64,000 nt of DNA from assembly GCA_019055375.1 (NCBI GenBank), contig JAHQIW010003777.1:1-64000 (forward strand). The letters run 5' to 3'. This stretch comes from Parelaphostrongylus tenuis. Taxonomy: Eukaryota; Nematoda; Chromadorea; Rhabditida; Metastrongylidae. Both the position numbers and the translations under genes were made by a program. Position 1 is the stretch's first letter. Each line of letters begins with the position of its first letter. The notes beneath the pieces were generated by a model. It was not told the origin of the DNA and did not search any database. It worked only from the letters and a program-made list of their open reading frames with translations. This document shows positions 1 to 11,664 of the stretch, in pieces.

Positions 1-2589
1 GGGGTTCTCTGGGAACTAGCTCCCGCATCCATTAATTTTTGATCCTCTTTTCTTCTCCATTTTTTCTTCCACCAATTTTTCTTTTGCAGTTGTTTGCTGG
101 CGCTCCTATGAACAAAGTTTGTTCTTATTTTCACATTTTCCGTTATGTTTTTCCCATTAGTTAAACATAGCTAATGAACTGTTCTATGTTCAAAAAAAGT
201 GTCTTAAGTAGATTCTTCGAAGTCTTTCTCTGATACTCCACAAACTCGGTTTTTCACGGCATGTGCAAATTATTTTTCTGACATAGGTAACAAAGCACTA
301 GTCTAGTTTACTGCAAACGATTTTTTTAGTTCACATAAGCAAATTCTGTTTTTAGAAGAAGTTTTGTCAAGCCGCAGCAATTCCTATTCCTGGCAAATGT
401 TAATTTTTGTGTGAGATTCTGAGTAAGAAAGCAGCTTTACATTAAAACTGAATTTTGTATAGTGGGGGTTTCCGCTGAACTTCATGTTTGACAACCAGCA
501 TATTCAAATAATATTGGCTCTGATGAAAAAAATCATACAAATTGAGCACGCTTTGTGAGAAAATTGTGAAGGCCCATAAAGTTTGTAATATCCAAGCAAC
601 CTAGTGTATCGACTGTAAGGTTCGAATCATGCCTTCAATATGCCTTGATGAATTTTTTGCGCGCTTCTTTTCTTTAACTATATATAAGCATATCTTTCGT
701 TCGAGTGTTTTCTTGAGACCAGGCTCAAATTTCAATATGCCAGATATTCATTTTTTGAGCCACGCTTGTAGTCTATTACATAGGCAGACTTACACAACAG
801 TGTGCAACACTGCCCCATTATGATAATTTCACCTGATCGACGATGTGAAATGTTCGTCGGCGCCTACTCTTAAGTACAGGGGAATAAGAGTCCCAAGGGA
901 ATTGGCAAAAGGCGAAAGGGTATGGCCCGATTGGTGAGACTGTCAAGTTCGAAACACGTGGTATAGAGTTCTATAAGTCTACCCTGTATAACACACCATT
1001 GCGTGGATCAAGAAGTGAATATCTGATATATGGACACATTTCATATTCCATAGGAAGGTTTTGATAAATCGCAAATATGCAGATAACAAAACAGAAATCA
1101 TTTAGAATGTTTCTTTACTTCAAAGTCATCTGAAAGTTATTCATTGGATAGAAACAGGTAAAATAAAAGGTGGAGGTAAAAGTGAAGGAAAGAAGAGCAG
1201 AAAAAATCATAAAAATATGAGGGTTATTTGAACTACAGAACCATGATAATATTTTAAAGATCAGACTGCTTTCTGAACCACTCTAATCATGTTTTGACAA
1301 ACTTACATTATGCCTTTTCCAGGTTTGTATGGTGAGCGGGTAACGCACCTTTCGTCGACATCGTCATCTCCAAATCACACGCCCCATATAGAGTTGGGGT
1401 GACCAAAGAATATTAAGAGCAGGCAGCATGGAGTGTTTGTCCGATTCTGAGCATCAGTAAAATTATATAATTCTAACCAGTACGAGAGCAAAAATATTTT
1501 GAAAGTTGATTTACTCCAGCTTTGGTATCATCAATCAATAGTAGTTTTTCCATAATTTAGCTAATACCGCAATGTTGACAAATAAAATTTACACAGCTAA
1601 CGTTTCAACGTCTTCTATTATTTCAAATTATGATTTGAGTCGATAATCGAAGACGTTGAAACATCAGCCGGATAAATTTCATTCATTAACCTCGTGACAT
1701 CACTTGAATCATAGAACAAGAGCATAATTTTTTCTATAACTTGTATATCTATGATATTTCAAATACAAAGCTTGTTATTATCCAGTAGAAGAGATAGAAG
1801 AATAAAAAAGCAATTCATTGTTTAATTTATAAGGAGGCACGGCGTTGTCAGTAAAAAAATTTTGATCATCTAGTAGTTATTGACATTTTAACTGCTTTGT
1901 CTTCTTCAAAGACTGAAAAAAGCGAATAAATGCCAGTTACTTTGTCGAGCAATTTTTTCTTAATTTACACTACGTTAGTAGCTTTACTATATAAGTCAAA
2001 AGACTAGTACATTGCCATAGACATAAACATCACAGCCCTTCACTAATTTTTTCAAAAAAAAGTATCCACTTCCTTCTTATTCTTCACCAAAATGATTTCA
2101 CGTGGAATTAACAGTAGCACGATTTCATTTGATTCTAAAGAGCAAAGCTTATCTATCCTTTTGAAGACTTTGTGAGACGTTTTCGTCCCACACCGCACGA
2201 CGTCATAGGTCCTCAGCTAGTGTTATGGCGGCGCCACGCCCCGTAAGAAAAGCCGCGAATCTTGTGAGAAGACAGACTCCAGGTAGCATGATGGATGCGA
2301 GTAGACGAATTTAGGTGGTTCTGAGGGAGCATTTCATCATGAAATGTGGAATTTCATTGGAAAACTTTTACAGAGATATTCTCAGCAAAGTGAACATGTA
2401 CAACTTTCATATTTGACCCACAATCTTGTGTTTCAACGACAAAACTACATCGCTAAATGATAGGCATAATGATATTTGTTATGATAGTGATAATTATTAA
2501 ACATTCAATAATGGTAATGATTGCAAAAGTGATAGTAATTGTCACTGTTTTGAAATGTTTGTGAGGTCTGATAGGGGCACAATGAATCA
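1..2589. other. No gene seen
   Basis: AT-rich unique sequence apart from the foldback at 1596. The motif GGTGAGACTGTCAAGTTCGA (about 931) recurs in altered form at about 5660 (GGCGAGACTGTAAGATCGAA), a possible minor dispersed repeat. Short ORFs have no coding character. Confidence 0.5.
1596..1668. repeat. Short foldback repeat with the same end motif
   Basis: GCTAACGTTTCAACGTCTTC (1596-1615) and GAAGACGTTGAAACATCAGC (1649-1668) pair over about 20 bases with few mismatches around a 33-base loop. The GAAAC-TCAGC end resembles the 47.5-kb foldback family. Confidence 0.5.
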
Positions 2590-2852
2590 AACTTTCATTC
2601 GATAATGAATGTGATAATGATGATAGTGATACTGACGGTAGTGGTAGTAGTGATAGTGATAATGATGCTAGCGATAGTGATTATAGTGATAGTGATGGTA
2701 GTGATAACGATGATAGTGATAACGATGATGGTGATAATGAGTGATAATATTAATGGTAATGATGGTAGTGATAATGATGATAGTGATACTGACGATGGTG
2801 ATAGTGGTACTGATAGAGTCAATGACACTGAACATGTTAATAATAGTGATTA
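2590..2852. repeat. TGATAR-type imperfect microsatellite
   Basis: Repeats of GATAGTGATAATGATG form (trinucleotide and hexanucleotide mixtures). The Val/Ile/Met-rich and Thr/Ile-rich ORFs on the two strands are artefacts. Confidence 0.85.
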
Positions 2853-2945
2853 GGTGCTCTGCGTTGCACACAAGGTCGATGGTTCGATCTCGCGCTCATG
2901 GTTCGCCATGCCTTCCATCCCTCTGGGTTCAGTAATACAGTCTCT
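2850..2945 (+). repeat. SINE family D, 5' fragment
   Basis: Matches the tRNA-like head of family D (GGTGCTCTGCGTTGCACACA, then GGTCGATGGTTCGATC, with the B-box-like GGTTCGATC). It is truncated after about 95 bases, without the usual ...GAGCTTTATCCTTTTT end, and follows directly on a TGATAR-rich microsatellite. Confidence 0.55.
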
Positions 2946-3029
2946 CATGTAATGATGTACTTTCCGAAGCCGAATACGCGTAGTCACATTGAAGTGATTC
3001 GTAGTGATAATGTTTAAAATTTCTGATTT

Positions 3030-3246
3030 ATCTTCATTTCCTTTCTTTTCTTTCTCTTATTCTTTTTTCTTCCTCCTATTCTTATTTTTCTCGTTCTTTT
3101 CTTCCTCCTTTATTTTCTTTCTTTCTCTTTTCCTTATTTTATGATATCTTATCTTATCTTTTCTTTTCTTTTCGTTGCTTTTCTTTCACTTCTGTGCTTT
3201 CCTTCTCCTTTCTTTCCTCTTCTCTTCTTTTCTTTCTTTTTCAGTA
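3030..3246 (+). repeat. Long C/T-rich tract
   Basis: About 200 bases of TTTCTTTTC-type sequence ending in a perfect 3' splice site form (TTTCTTTCTTTTTCAG). It may be a simple repeat only, or a trans-splice acceptor for the ORF that follows. Confidence 0.6.
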
Positions 3247-3253
3247 ATGAATA

Positions 3254-3478
3254 ATGTTCGTAGATCAGATCGATCGTGAACGTTGCATTGCAATATGCAA
3301 AAACATTTTGACGAGAAAGCTTTGTTCTGTTACTGTTTTTGTAAAACCTTGTCGGGCGTACTCTTCTAGCTTGCTGCAACAGAGCGCAGGCACAGCGACG
3401 GTTGCGTACAGAGACGCATATGCTCCACGTCGAGAATGCCGCGCAAGCGACGGCGCGACGTCACCAGCCTATCAATAG
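3254..3478 (+). CDS. 74-codon ORF behind a long pyrimidine tract
   Basis: The ORF begins (MFVDQIDRERCIAICKNILT) shortly after a TTTCTTTCTTTTTCAG acceptor that ends a 200-base C/T-rich tract, and its second half lies in a local rise in G+C (3350-3480) containing a GACGTCA half-CRE-like site. It could be a trans-spliced first exon (donor option TTT|GTAAAA at 3341) or chance. No family recognised. Confidence 0.18.
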   Translation: MFVDQIDRERCIAICKNILTRKLCSVTVFVKPCRAYSSSLLQQSAGTATVAYRDAYAPRRECRASDGATSPAYQ

Positions 3479-3988
3479 TAATCGTCATAGGCTTACTGAA
3501 TAACCGTAAGAGAGCAGTATTCTCAGTAATCCCTACAATTTTGTAACGCTACTTATCTTTTCAATTAAATTTTTGTAAAACTTTGTCTTTTGTCTTCAGT
3601 ATCACCTAAAAAATTACTCTATTTACGGCCGCTTTTATGAACTCTCTTAAAGCTCAAAACAATATATATTCTGATGGCATATCTTGAGAATTTCACGAGG
3701 TCTGGTATGGCACTTATACCAAACTAGACAGCTTTTTCACCTTCCCAAGCTCGTCATTGTCATGCTGCCTTTCGGTTCAGCAGACCTTTTGCAGGGTTGT
3801 ATCCCTACTCGTAAAAGATTCGAGGCCGAATTATTCATATCACCGCATGTCGAGTAACAAAATCCCCTAACACTGTAGTGACCACAGTTGAGCGTTTTAC
3901 GTCTGGCAGGACAAATCATATCTTTACTTTTGACTGTATATACAGACCTCGTTCAAGAACCGAAAGGCTTAAAAACTTTTGACACTTC

Positions 3989-4236
3989 ATTGATCCGTCT
4001 TCACAGTGTTTTGTTCACTGCGCGGACTCCTCCGGTACTTCGAGCATTCACCTCGCTGTTTCGTCTTCTTCTTAAACGTCATAGAATACTGTTTCACCGA
4101 GTCTCCTTGCAGTTTCCGAGGTAACCTGGCTGTGGCGCTACATATGGCGTTGCTATTAACTTCCGCAGAGAGTTGGAGGTGAAGCTCGGCTCCAGGCGCA
4201 TAGCGACAAGCATCACAGCCACTCGGGCCACGGCAC
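3989..4236 (-). repeat. SINE family C (tRNA-Ser/Leu-like head)
   Basis: On the minus strand: GCCCGAGTGGCTGTGATGCT head (A-box form of Ser/Leu tRNAs, GGCCGAGTGGTT), a body with CCATATGTAGCGCCACAG, and an end with AAGAAGAAGACGAAA, GTACCGGAGGAGTCCGCGCA and CACTGTGAAGACGGATCAA. It abuts a family B head at 4236. Confidence 0.6.
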
Positions 4237-4330
4237 GCAAAAATACGACCTCAGGCTGGATCCGAACCCGGCACCCTACTCATACCGGAGACGCGCGCCA
4301 TCACCACACCACCGGGCCACACCCGCACCA
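4237..4330 (-). repeat. SINE family B, tRNA-like head only
   Basis: The minus strand has GGTGTGATGGCGCGCGTCTC, then GGGTTCGGATCC (B-box form) and a GTATTTTTGCG continuation. It is fused directly to the family C copy at 3989-4236. Confidence 0.5.
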
Positions 4331-4445
4331 CCAGCCAGTCCTCAATATCTCCACGACATCTGTTACACCACCAACCCCCAACAAGTTTGGCCGGGTTGCG
4401 CTTCACCCTATATACCCAGTAGAGCTCACAGCCACTGTGATAAGC

Positions 4446-4705
4446 AACACTCGGAATTTCTAATGCTTTTACTGCCTATTTCGTAGTGTTGTGATGTTCT
4501 GCACATACCCAAGAGAACCGAATCGTGCGGGTGTGCCTCGGTGGTGTGATGGTGGCGGGCGTCCCCGGTATAGGTGGGACCCGGGTTCGGCTCCCGTGTG
4601 CGGTCGCGTTTTTTCTCACCACTCAGCTCTCTTGGGTAGGTGTGGAGCATCATAACACTGTGGAAGAAACAGTAAAAACATTAGAGATTTCGAACGTTGC
4701 TTTAC
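4446..4705. repeat. SINE family B inverted pair (minus tail, plus full copy)
   Basis: 4446-4522 is the family tail in minus orientation (AAGAGAACC ... GTGTTGTGATG reversed). 4535-4705 is a plus-strand copy with the tRNA-like head GGTGGTGTGATGGTGGCGGG, GACCCGGGTTCGGCTCCCGT, then CACCACTCAGCTCTCTTGGG and AACAGTAAAAACATTAGAG. Together they form an imperfect inverted repeat of about 75 bases per arm. Confidence 0.55.
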
Positions 4706-7496
4706 AACAGGAACATTATAAAAATTTAAAAATGTTATTAACAGCTGGAAGTATGTTCTTCTTCAAAGGATGTGGTTTTTCTCGTTAAACATACGAGGTT
4801 TTCGATACTTGAGCGTTCTTTTAGTTGAAATTATCTTCACAGAAATCTTTTATGGTTTCTCGTCATTTAATGACAATAATGTCCTTTGATAACCTCAACT
4901 GACCAAATTCCTATATTTCCGTTGACGCGCGTGATAATACGAACTCCGCGGCGTGCGGCATGGCCTGAAATTCAGGCCGTGTGGTTGTTATGGAACTAGG
5001 CGTTGTTCTCAAAAAAAAAAATCTGCAGATCTCCTCGGCAGTATGTTATTTCTTCGTGACGATAAGTGTTTCCAACCGCTTGAAATCACTATATGACTGC
5101 CGACAAAACACTCTGTGAAATTCATATTACGAGACGACTACTCCGAAAGCGAGATATATTCTTCTTTTCGTTGATAGAGCGTGCTGTGACCAAAGACCAA
5201 GACGAGACCAAAGACCAAGGTGGACGCTAAAATTTACGATTCTCAAGTTATCGATTCACTACTAATAATTCAGCGGGAAGGCAGGAAGTGCTATTTGTTG
5301 ATCGTCAGAAGTACAAACAAATTCAGTGCAACAAGGGTAAGTTTGTTGACCGGCGGTGATATATGAGTAGAGGTTATTTGTTGTTGACTAATGTTGATTG
5401 CATACACTGAAGTTTGTTGAATATTCTGATTGGAAAATTTCGGCAATAGTGAAGAGTAGAAGAGCCCATTAACACGAAATAAAGGCCTAAATTACATAGC
5501 CAGCCAAGAGCAGTCTAGTAATAAAAATTGCCGTTCTTGTGTTTTTTCACTTGACTGTAGTGCAGTATAAATTTTTCGTCGTCACTTGCCTCTTTTATAA
5601 GAAGTAGGAGCTCCCGAGAGGATCAATTAAAAGCTAAAGACGAAGTGTTCTGCCCAAGTGGCGAGACTGTAAGATCGAAATACGTGTATCGGGATGTACA
5701 AAAACCCATTAACAGATCACATGACATGTTCGCACAGATAACAATCATAAGATAGTGAAAAGTTTCAAAGATTTTAGCAGTTAAATCCACTTTGTTCGAA
5801 GAAGTATTCCACAAATTGATGAACACGGACTTTATCAAGCTTGCGTTGCGTCGACAACATACTATAACCATCTTCGATCTGGTACTTTCCAAAATTATTT
5901 TATCTTCCAATCACATTCTTACAACATGGGCAAAGAAATGTGGAAAAGACAGAGTTTAAAATGCATTGTCAACTTATAGACGTAGTTTTCGTAATGAAAA
6001 GTAGGAATTTTTTTTTTGGACAATAGGCAACTATTGCTGCTACAGAATGCGTTTGTAGAATTTCCTTCATTATTAATTTATCTTTTCACAGTGATGAAGT
6101 CTTTTCAGAATTGGAATTTTGCTACATGACTGTCAACAAAACCCATTGTGAAGTCTAAATAACGGGCAGACTGCAGCGGAAGCAAGGCATTATTTTCCTT
6201 TCGTTAGTAGAGTATACTATGTGAGATTTTCTCACACAATAAATTTAGTAGTAAAATTAGCATTTCTCAAGCTACTGAATTCCAGCACAAGCATGGATAA
6301 AATAAGAAAAATTTCAATAACGGTCGGAAATGAGTTCCTCTGTCTAAGGATGTGTTTTCTCATGGACACCGTGAGAATTTTATGACACGTCATCGTTCAT
6401 TCCACTATATGTACCTTTGTAAAGGTCTTTTTTTGTAATACTTTTGTCTTCTACTAATGATAGAGTGCCTCCGAAGTAAAATTTTACCTATAAGTATCAA
6501 GATGCTTGTTTTGTAGATCAAGCGATGACCTAATTACTTCGGGTCCGACACGTAGTCTTCTTTTCACCTTCAACAGAGTAGGTATTATGAAGACCTCTCC
6601 AAGGACGATTTGAATTTCAGAATCAATGAGATCTGAGCTGTCGACTGATTATTGGAAATCCAACAAAAAGCCGTCCACTTCCAAAAGTTAAGGAATTAAA
6701 TGAAACCGTGTGTGAAACGTAATTTTATCTCCGCTGCTACACCACAGCAAGAAGGGCTTTTTAGAAACCAAGAACATCACTGTCGCAGAGATATGTGCTT
6801 CCGAAAAATTTATAGAAAGTTCAAAGCTTTTGTCCAGAGAAAAAGGCTCTCAAACAACGACGTACCAGCGCAGGTACGCGCTGTGTCCGAACGTGTTCAA
6901 GTTCATATTAGTTCTAGTTCTAGTTCTACAAAGAAATCAATCGTTGGTCTAGATGATTTCCTGTAAAAAATGTACGTATAAGATTACTACCTCTTTGAAG
7001 TCAAATTGGGTCATCTTTATAAAATAGCGATTTTTTTCGCTTGTTTTATCTTAATAATCACAATTGGCTGGAAGAACGTTTTGAAGTTGGTGAAAAAACG
7101 AAAATTAGACACAACATTAGATAACAAGCTGACTATTTTCTTTTGCGAAATAAAAAAATATGTTCGACTTCTAAAGATGGATTAGATTTTTAGATTGATA
7201 TTACACTGACCTTCCTAATTAAAAAGCTGTGAAAGCTCGAACGATAGCAATAAACTGTAAATGAATCAGCCAATAGAGTAAATAAGGACGTGGCGTAGAA
7301 CTTGAGGAACCATTCGAGGACGACTGTAAAACAAATGTAACCGTTTGTTAGATTACAATAATAGTTACTAATCGTTCTAATCCTTGTAGTGGTAAAAAAC
7401 TATCAATTTTACCATCATTTCTGTTGCAAGAGAATATTTTTACATTACTGCACGTCGGCCTTGGAAACCTTCTAGTTGACTTTTTCGTTTTTCCAG
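4706..7496. other. No supportable gene
   Basis: It holds a perfect palindrome GGCCTGAAATTCAGGCC at 4962, a direct repeat GACCAAAGACCAAG at about 5188-5219 and an 88-codon ORF at 6700-6966 with no recognisable features. Otherwise AT-rich unique sequence. Confidence 0.45.
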
Positions 7497-7607
7497 TCGT
7501 CGTTAGCAAACAGACAGACATCGCGAGGCAAAGCAAGTAATGACACGCGACCGACAACGGAAAGGACTGCGATCGCACTGAATAAACATACCAACTACGG
7601 TACTTCC
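7497..7607 (+). CDS. Candidate internal exon, Ser/Thr/Arg-rich
   Basis: Acceptor GACTTTTTCGTTTTTCCAG, 37 open codons in phase 0 (SSLANRQTSRGKASNDTRPT, then TERTAIALNKHTNYGTS), donor TTCC|GTAATG. Composition is that of a disordered linker and the base composition is less AT-rich than the flanks. No partner exon was found, and the opposite strand is open too, so this is a candidate only. Confidence 0.22.
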
Positions 7608-7728
7608 GTAATGAATTCGCCACCACGACTCTAACTGACGACGGGCGGGCAAACGATATTCAATTCAAATCACGATTAGCCCGTACGTGGAGAAATCTAT
7701 TGGCCACCTACTCCAGCTCTTTTCCAGG

Positions 7729-8334
7729 CTAAAACACTATTATAACACATACAGGTAGTTGTCGTAAAGTAGATGTTCTCCCATAAAGAATGTTGATCAC
7801 GAATGGAAGAAAAATGAGTTCAGAACACATCTCTATCTGTTTGATTTTCTCAAACAAGTTTTTCCAAGGCTCAGGCCCACCTATACGGTTATAAAAAAGA
7901 ACGTTGACCCGTTGTTGATTCTCATTTTCGAGAATAATTGAAAGGATAAAAAATTCATTGGAAACAAGCAGATCTTGAAAAATAAAGATTTGTCGAAAAG
8001 CAAAGGAAATTTCGAAAATCATACAGTCATTCAGGTCACGTCGTAGGACAGTTAAGAATCTCTGATGAAGGTCCTTTAAGTGCTGTAGAAAGTTCCGTTT
8101 TCTGAACCCCATTTCTATACATCTTCCACATTTTTCTCTTCATGATAGTGTTTGCTGTCTCCTATCGTTTGCGCTGTCACTCAGACTAGGTGATTCCGAG
8201 TATTTCTCATTGAGTAAACGACCTTGTTCGCCTTCATGAGAGAAAATGTTTGGCCATGCATCGCCTAATGTAAATGATATGTTGCAAGTCAATTGATTTG
8301 GGACATGGGAGCGACGTGTTCTGTGCGAGACCAA
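7729..8334 (-). pseudogene. Two adjacent coding-like ORFs, minus strand, different frames
   Basis: On the minus strand 8334-8140 reads a plausible Ser-rich C-terminal stretch (ending ESPSLSDSANDRRQQTLS, TGA). About 28 bases on, a 127-codon ORF (8112-7729) starts MGFRKRNFLQHLKDLHQRFL and is rich in Phe, Leu and Ile. It is the longest ORF outside repeats and transposons. The two lie in different frames, which would fit one broken gene, but no family was recognised and AT-rich DNA can give such ORFs by chance. Confidence 0.2.
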
Positions 8335-8990
8335 TGCCCATCTCTACGACGGATAAGTATCACCTTTTAAAGTAACGTGACATTCGTTGGGACATGGAAT
8401 TTTTCAATGACTGCGCGTCGGCGCATTATTCCTCATCGACAGCACTGAAATAATAGCCTTATTTGATCACGAATTGTCAGTGAGAATCTAAATCGATGAG
8501 AAGAAATTTTCAAGGCTCAGGGTTGTTGAAAAACTTTGTACTTCTTTTACCATCCCTCCTATATCTAATATGTAATCAGCTATCACAAGTGGCAGATTTC
8601 TTGACTAGTAACATGGATTGATAATTCTTTAAAAATCTTGCTTTTCAAACCTTTTGATACTATTCTGCCAAAACATTTTTTGTATTCTTTTTCAGTATAG
8701 TATGTATCAGTTAGCTCCCTTAATAAGAATTCCAACTTCTTTTCAAAACTAATTGTTGGGAATTTGTACTCACCTATGGATTTGGCTATTACATTCCTTC
8801 CTATCGAGTTTTTGAATGCTGATCACTCCTGAATTTCTGAAATAAATAAGGTAGAATGCGCTAAGACCTTCAAGAAGGAAAGAGTCGCCTGTTCTTTTGG
8901 ATTTAATCGGAGTTTGTTGCTAATCGTATTCTGGTAGGGACAGTGAATCCACTGAATCGGAAGGCTGATCGCCTATGGATGATTATTTTT
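8335..8990. other. No gene seen
   Basis: AT-rich unique sequence with no coding-like frame between the minus-strand ORFs and the 9.0-kb foldback. Confidence 0.45.
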
Positions 8991-9218
8991 ATAGCTATTT
9001 TTGAGCCATGTATGTGGTCTTTTATGGGCACTTACACAATGCTATATACATGTTTCGGACTTGCACAGCCTCGCCAGTAGCACAGTACCCTTCGCCTTGG
9101 TCAATCCTCATAGCTCAATCCAATCTCTGCCACTGACGAGGCTGTGCAAGGCGGAAACACGTGCAAGCACTGTATAACTGCCCATAACAGACTACATGCA
9201 TGGCTCAGGAATAACTAT
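8991..9218. mobile_element. Foldback element, about 90-base arms
   Basis: Left arm 8991-9081 (ATAGCTATTTTTGAGCCATG ... GCACAGCCTCGCCAGTAGCA) and right arm 9128-9218 (TGCCACTGACGAGGCTGTGC ... CATGGCTCAGGAATAACTAT) are inverted repeats, roughly four in five positions alike, with a 46-base loop. No ORF. A MITE-like snapback element of its own family; no other copy was seen in the window. Confidence 0.65.
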
Positions 9219-9300
9219 CAGACGTACTGAAATTTGTGCGTGGTCTAAAGGAACACTTGAAACGAAGGGTACAATTTTACTATTATTATTAATTTATAGC

Positions 9301-9534
9301 ACTTTATTCAAACCCTTCTACAGTTTTTCACTGCGCTGATCCTAGTACTACTGGTGTTCAAGTTCCTTTCTGTCTTCTTCATAAACGTCGTCCAATACTA
9401 GTTGACGTCGTCTACTTATAATCTCGAGGGTTATGTCGTTCCCTTGGGTTTTTGTCGTTGACTACCCGTAGCATTAGAGAGGGGGTGAAGTTCAGCCTCG
9501 TATGGCGACGAGCATCACAACCACTCGGTCACAC
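9301..9534 (-). repeat. SINE family C
   Basis: Minus-strand ACCGAGTGGTTGTGATGCTC head, then the same body and ATGAAGAAGACAGAAAGG end as the 3989 copy. About 330 bases from an oppositely oriented copy at 9869, so the pair could form a long hairpin in RNA. Confidence 0.6.
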
Positions 9535-9868
9535 TGTCTCTATTAGATTTAGGCATGGTTATTGATATTACTGTCACTGATTCAGAGAACTATTATGCTG
9601 TGTCCAACGATTCTTTAGAAGCATTTACCTAGTTCTATTGTAATAGTAGTGTTAACACAGAAGCCTTCCAAAAAGTAGTTCATTACTCCTTTTTGTCTAG
9701 AAATAAAAATACTTTGATCTGCATGTGTGACAGGAAAACTTCTAGGACTTCTAAAAAACCACATTGAAAGGGAAAAGGAAACACTGGAATACCTGCCTAT
9801 GATAATCAAGAGGTGGAACACTGATGAAGCTCGCATCTCACAAATTTTTTTGGGTTGTCTCATAGTTG
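9535..9868. other. Spacer between two inverted SINE C copies
   Basis: Unique sequence. A minus-strand ORF crosses it from the SINE but has no support as a gene. Confidence 0.45.
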
Positions 9869-10109
9869 GGGCGCCGTGACCGAGTGGTTGTGATGCTCGT
9901 CGTGGCCCGCGTGGAGCCAAGCTCCACTCTCCAGCAGTCAAGTACAAAGCCCTATGGAACACTATAGCAAAGCTATCCTCAAATTGTAAGGAGACTCGCT
10001 AAATTACTATTCTACGCCGTTCAAGAAGAAGACGAAAAACGAATTGAATACTACGAGTACTGGGATCCGGACACTGGAAAAAACACTGCCATGACGGATC
10101 AAATAAAAC
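9869..10109 (+). repeat. SINE family C
   Basis: GGCGCCGTGACCGAGTGGTT head, CTCCAGCAGTCAAGTACAAA and CCCTATGGAACACTATAGCA body, CAAGAAGAAGACGAAAAACG, then ACTGGGATCCGGACACTGG and TGACGGATCAAATAAA end. Confidence 0.65.
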
Positions 10110-10933
10110 TGCTCAGGTGCTAAAGCGTCTCATAATTAGTTTTGAAATTCGACACTTTCGTTAATTCAATGGTTATTTGTAAAAAACAATTCATCAACAA
10201 TATGTGATTATCATGATCAATGATTGATTTACAGGCATTCTGGACAAAGACTGGATGCCCTCTTCTTGTAAAAATTACGTTAACAATCAAAAAGTCGGTG
10301 AGGCCACATTTGAACTGCATGTAGTTTTTAAAATTTTTTCTATGCTGCTTCAGGGTATTTAAGGGATGAAAATCATGGAACCATATCAAAGCTATACGGC
10401 GGATATGGTAACGAGATCCAATTCAGTCTTCCCATAGAACGTCTAGTCAACTTTGCAATGTACCGGGTCGGGTCGAACGCTATGGGAAAAGCGACGAGTC
10501 CTTTCGGACGTTTCTCTCTCACTACTCCAGGCAACTTTCAAAATCATTCCCATAAATGTCGACGTTGATTATCTGCTTATTGTCAAACAGCTTCCGAAAA
10601 GAGCATCATTAAATTACGCTTCGTTTGAGCTGGCAGGTCTCTACACCGAGACAGCCAGTGGTGGCGCGCGTTGTGCTCTCGTAGTGAACCCAGGACACAA
10701 CTCCACTGATGACTAAATTAAGAAACTTCTGCGGTAGCAGCAGAAGAAATGGTCACATGTCCAGCGCGGTCTTGGTTGGTCAATGAATGGGGTGTCCATC
10801 GAGACCTTTCATTGTGGTTGACTATGTCATCTAATTGATCGGCAATAATTTTGCGGTTTTCTGACTCAAGGTGCTGGAACATTCTCCAACAAATCGCAGC
10901 TTTTTGTCAATAACTCTATCTGGAATTCAAAGC
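10110..10933. other. No gene seen
   Basis: Two ORFs of 87-89 codons (minus 10389-10120, plus 10453-10716) have no recognisable domain and no convincing splice sites. Confidence 0.4.
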
Positions 10934-11250
10934 TAAAAGGATAAAGAAGGATAAAGTTCTCGGCGTTGATCAATCCCTGAGGGACGTGCTATGCATTCGT
11001 GTTAAATTTTTGGCTTCGTTTGAGATGAGTGAATTATATATATATATATATCTGGCCCTTAGAATAACTCGCGGTAGCCTCCCGCTGTATCGAGTCAGTG
11101 TTGCCTGTTCTCCCAGACAAGTCTGAGAGCAGTCTGGTATCAATTTACAGACTCCGAAAGGATGGATGTCTTAATGAGTCATGAGCGCGACATAGAACCA
11201 CTGACCTCGTGTGCGACACAGAACATCTCTGGCCACTGCGCCTCATGCGC
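10934..11250 (-). repeat. SINE family D, near full length
   Basis: On the minus strand from 11250: GCGCATGAGGCGCAGTGGCC head with the B-box-like region, through a body with the CGATACAGCGGGAGG segment, to GAGAACTTTATCCTT at 10950. An (AT)n run at 11036-11052 interrupts it. Confidence 0.6.
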
Positions 11251-11570
11251 AAAAAGCTGAATGAAACAAGGGTACCAAAAGAATATGGAACAATCCAATA
11301 GTCGCCGAAGTGAAGGATGCTGAGATTATCAATGTTGATAACAGTTCATGAATGGCCTTCATAGTGTTGATAACACTGGTTTCAACACCTTGTACTTATG
11401 GATGTCGACAGCTTCTAGTCAATCGTGGATCAAAAGTAGGTTTATCTCCGTTAGGCATAAACAATAGATTTTTTACTGATTCGCCCTAGGTAGCACTATA
11501 GCAAAGCCGCACTGTAGTGGTCATCTGAGCCAAGCTATTAATAGGATGTTTTTTCAATGTTAAGCTAAGC

Positions 11571-11664
11571 AAAAAATAAATCATTTCGTGAACTATGAAC
11601 AACATTAATGAAATGTTTTTTGACTCAATAATGTTGTTCATAGTTTACAAAATGATTTTTTTTT
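11571..11664. repeat. Short inverted repeat, about 36-base arms
   Basis: ATAAATCATTTCGTGAACTA then TGAACAACATTA (11571-11607) mirrors TAATGTTGTTCATAGTTTAC then AAAATGATTTTTTTTT (11629-11664). A MITE-like hairpin with a 21-base loop. Confidence 0.55.

Noticed and set aside
2595..2853. Membrane-like Val/Ile/Met proteins on both strands
   Set aside because: Products of the TGATAR microsatellite.
7348..7626. Signal-peptide-like minus-strand ORF (CHYLLCLAMSVCLL)
   Set aside because: No donor or acceptor supports it, and the opposite strand holds a better exon candidate.
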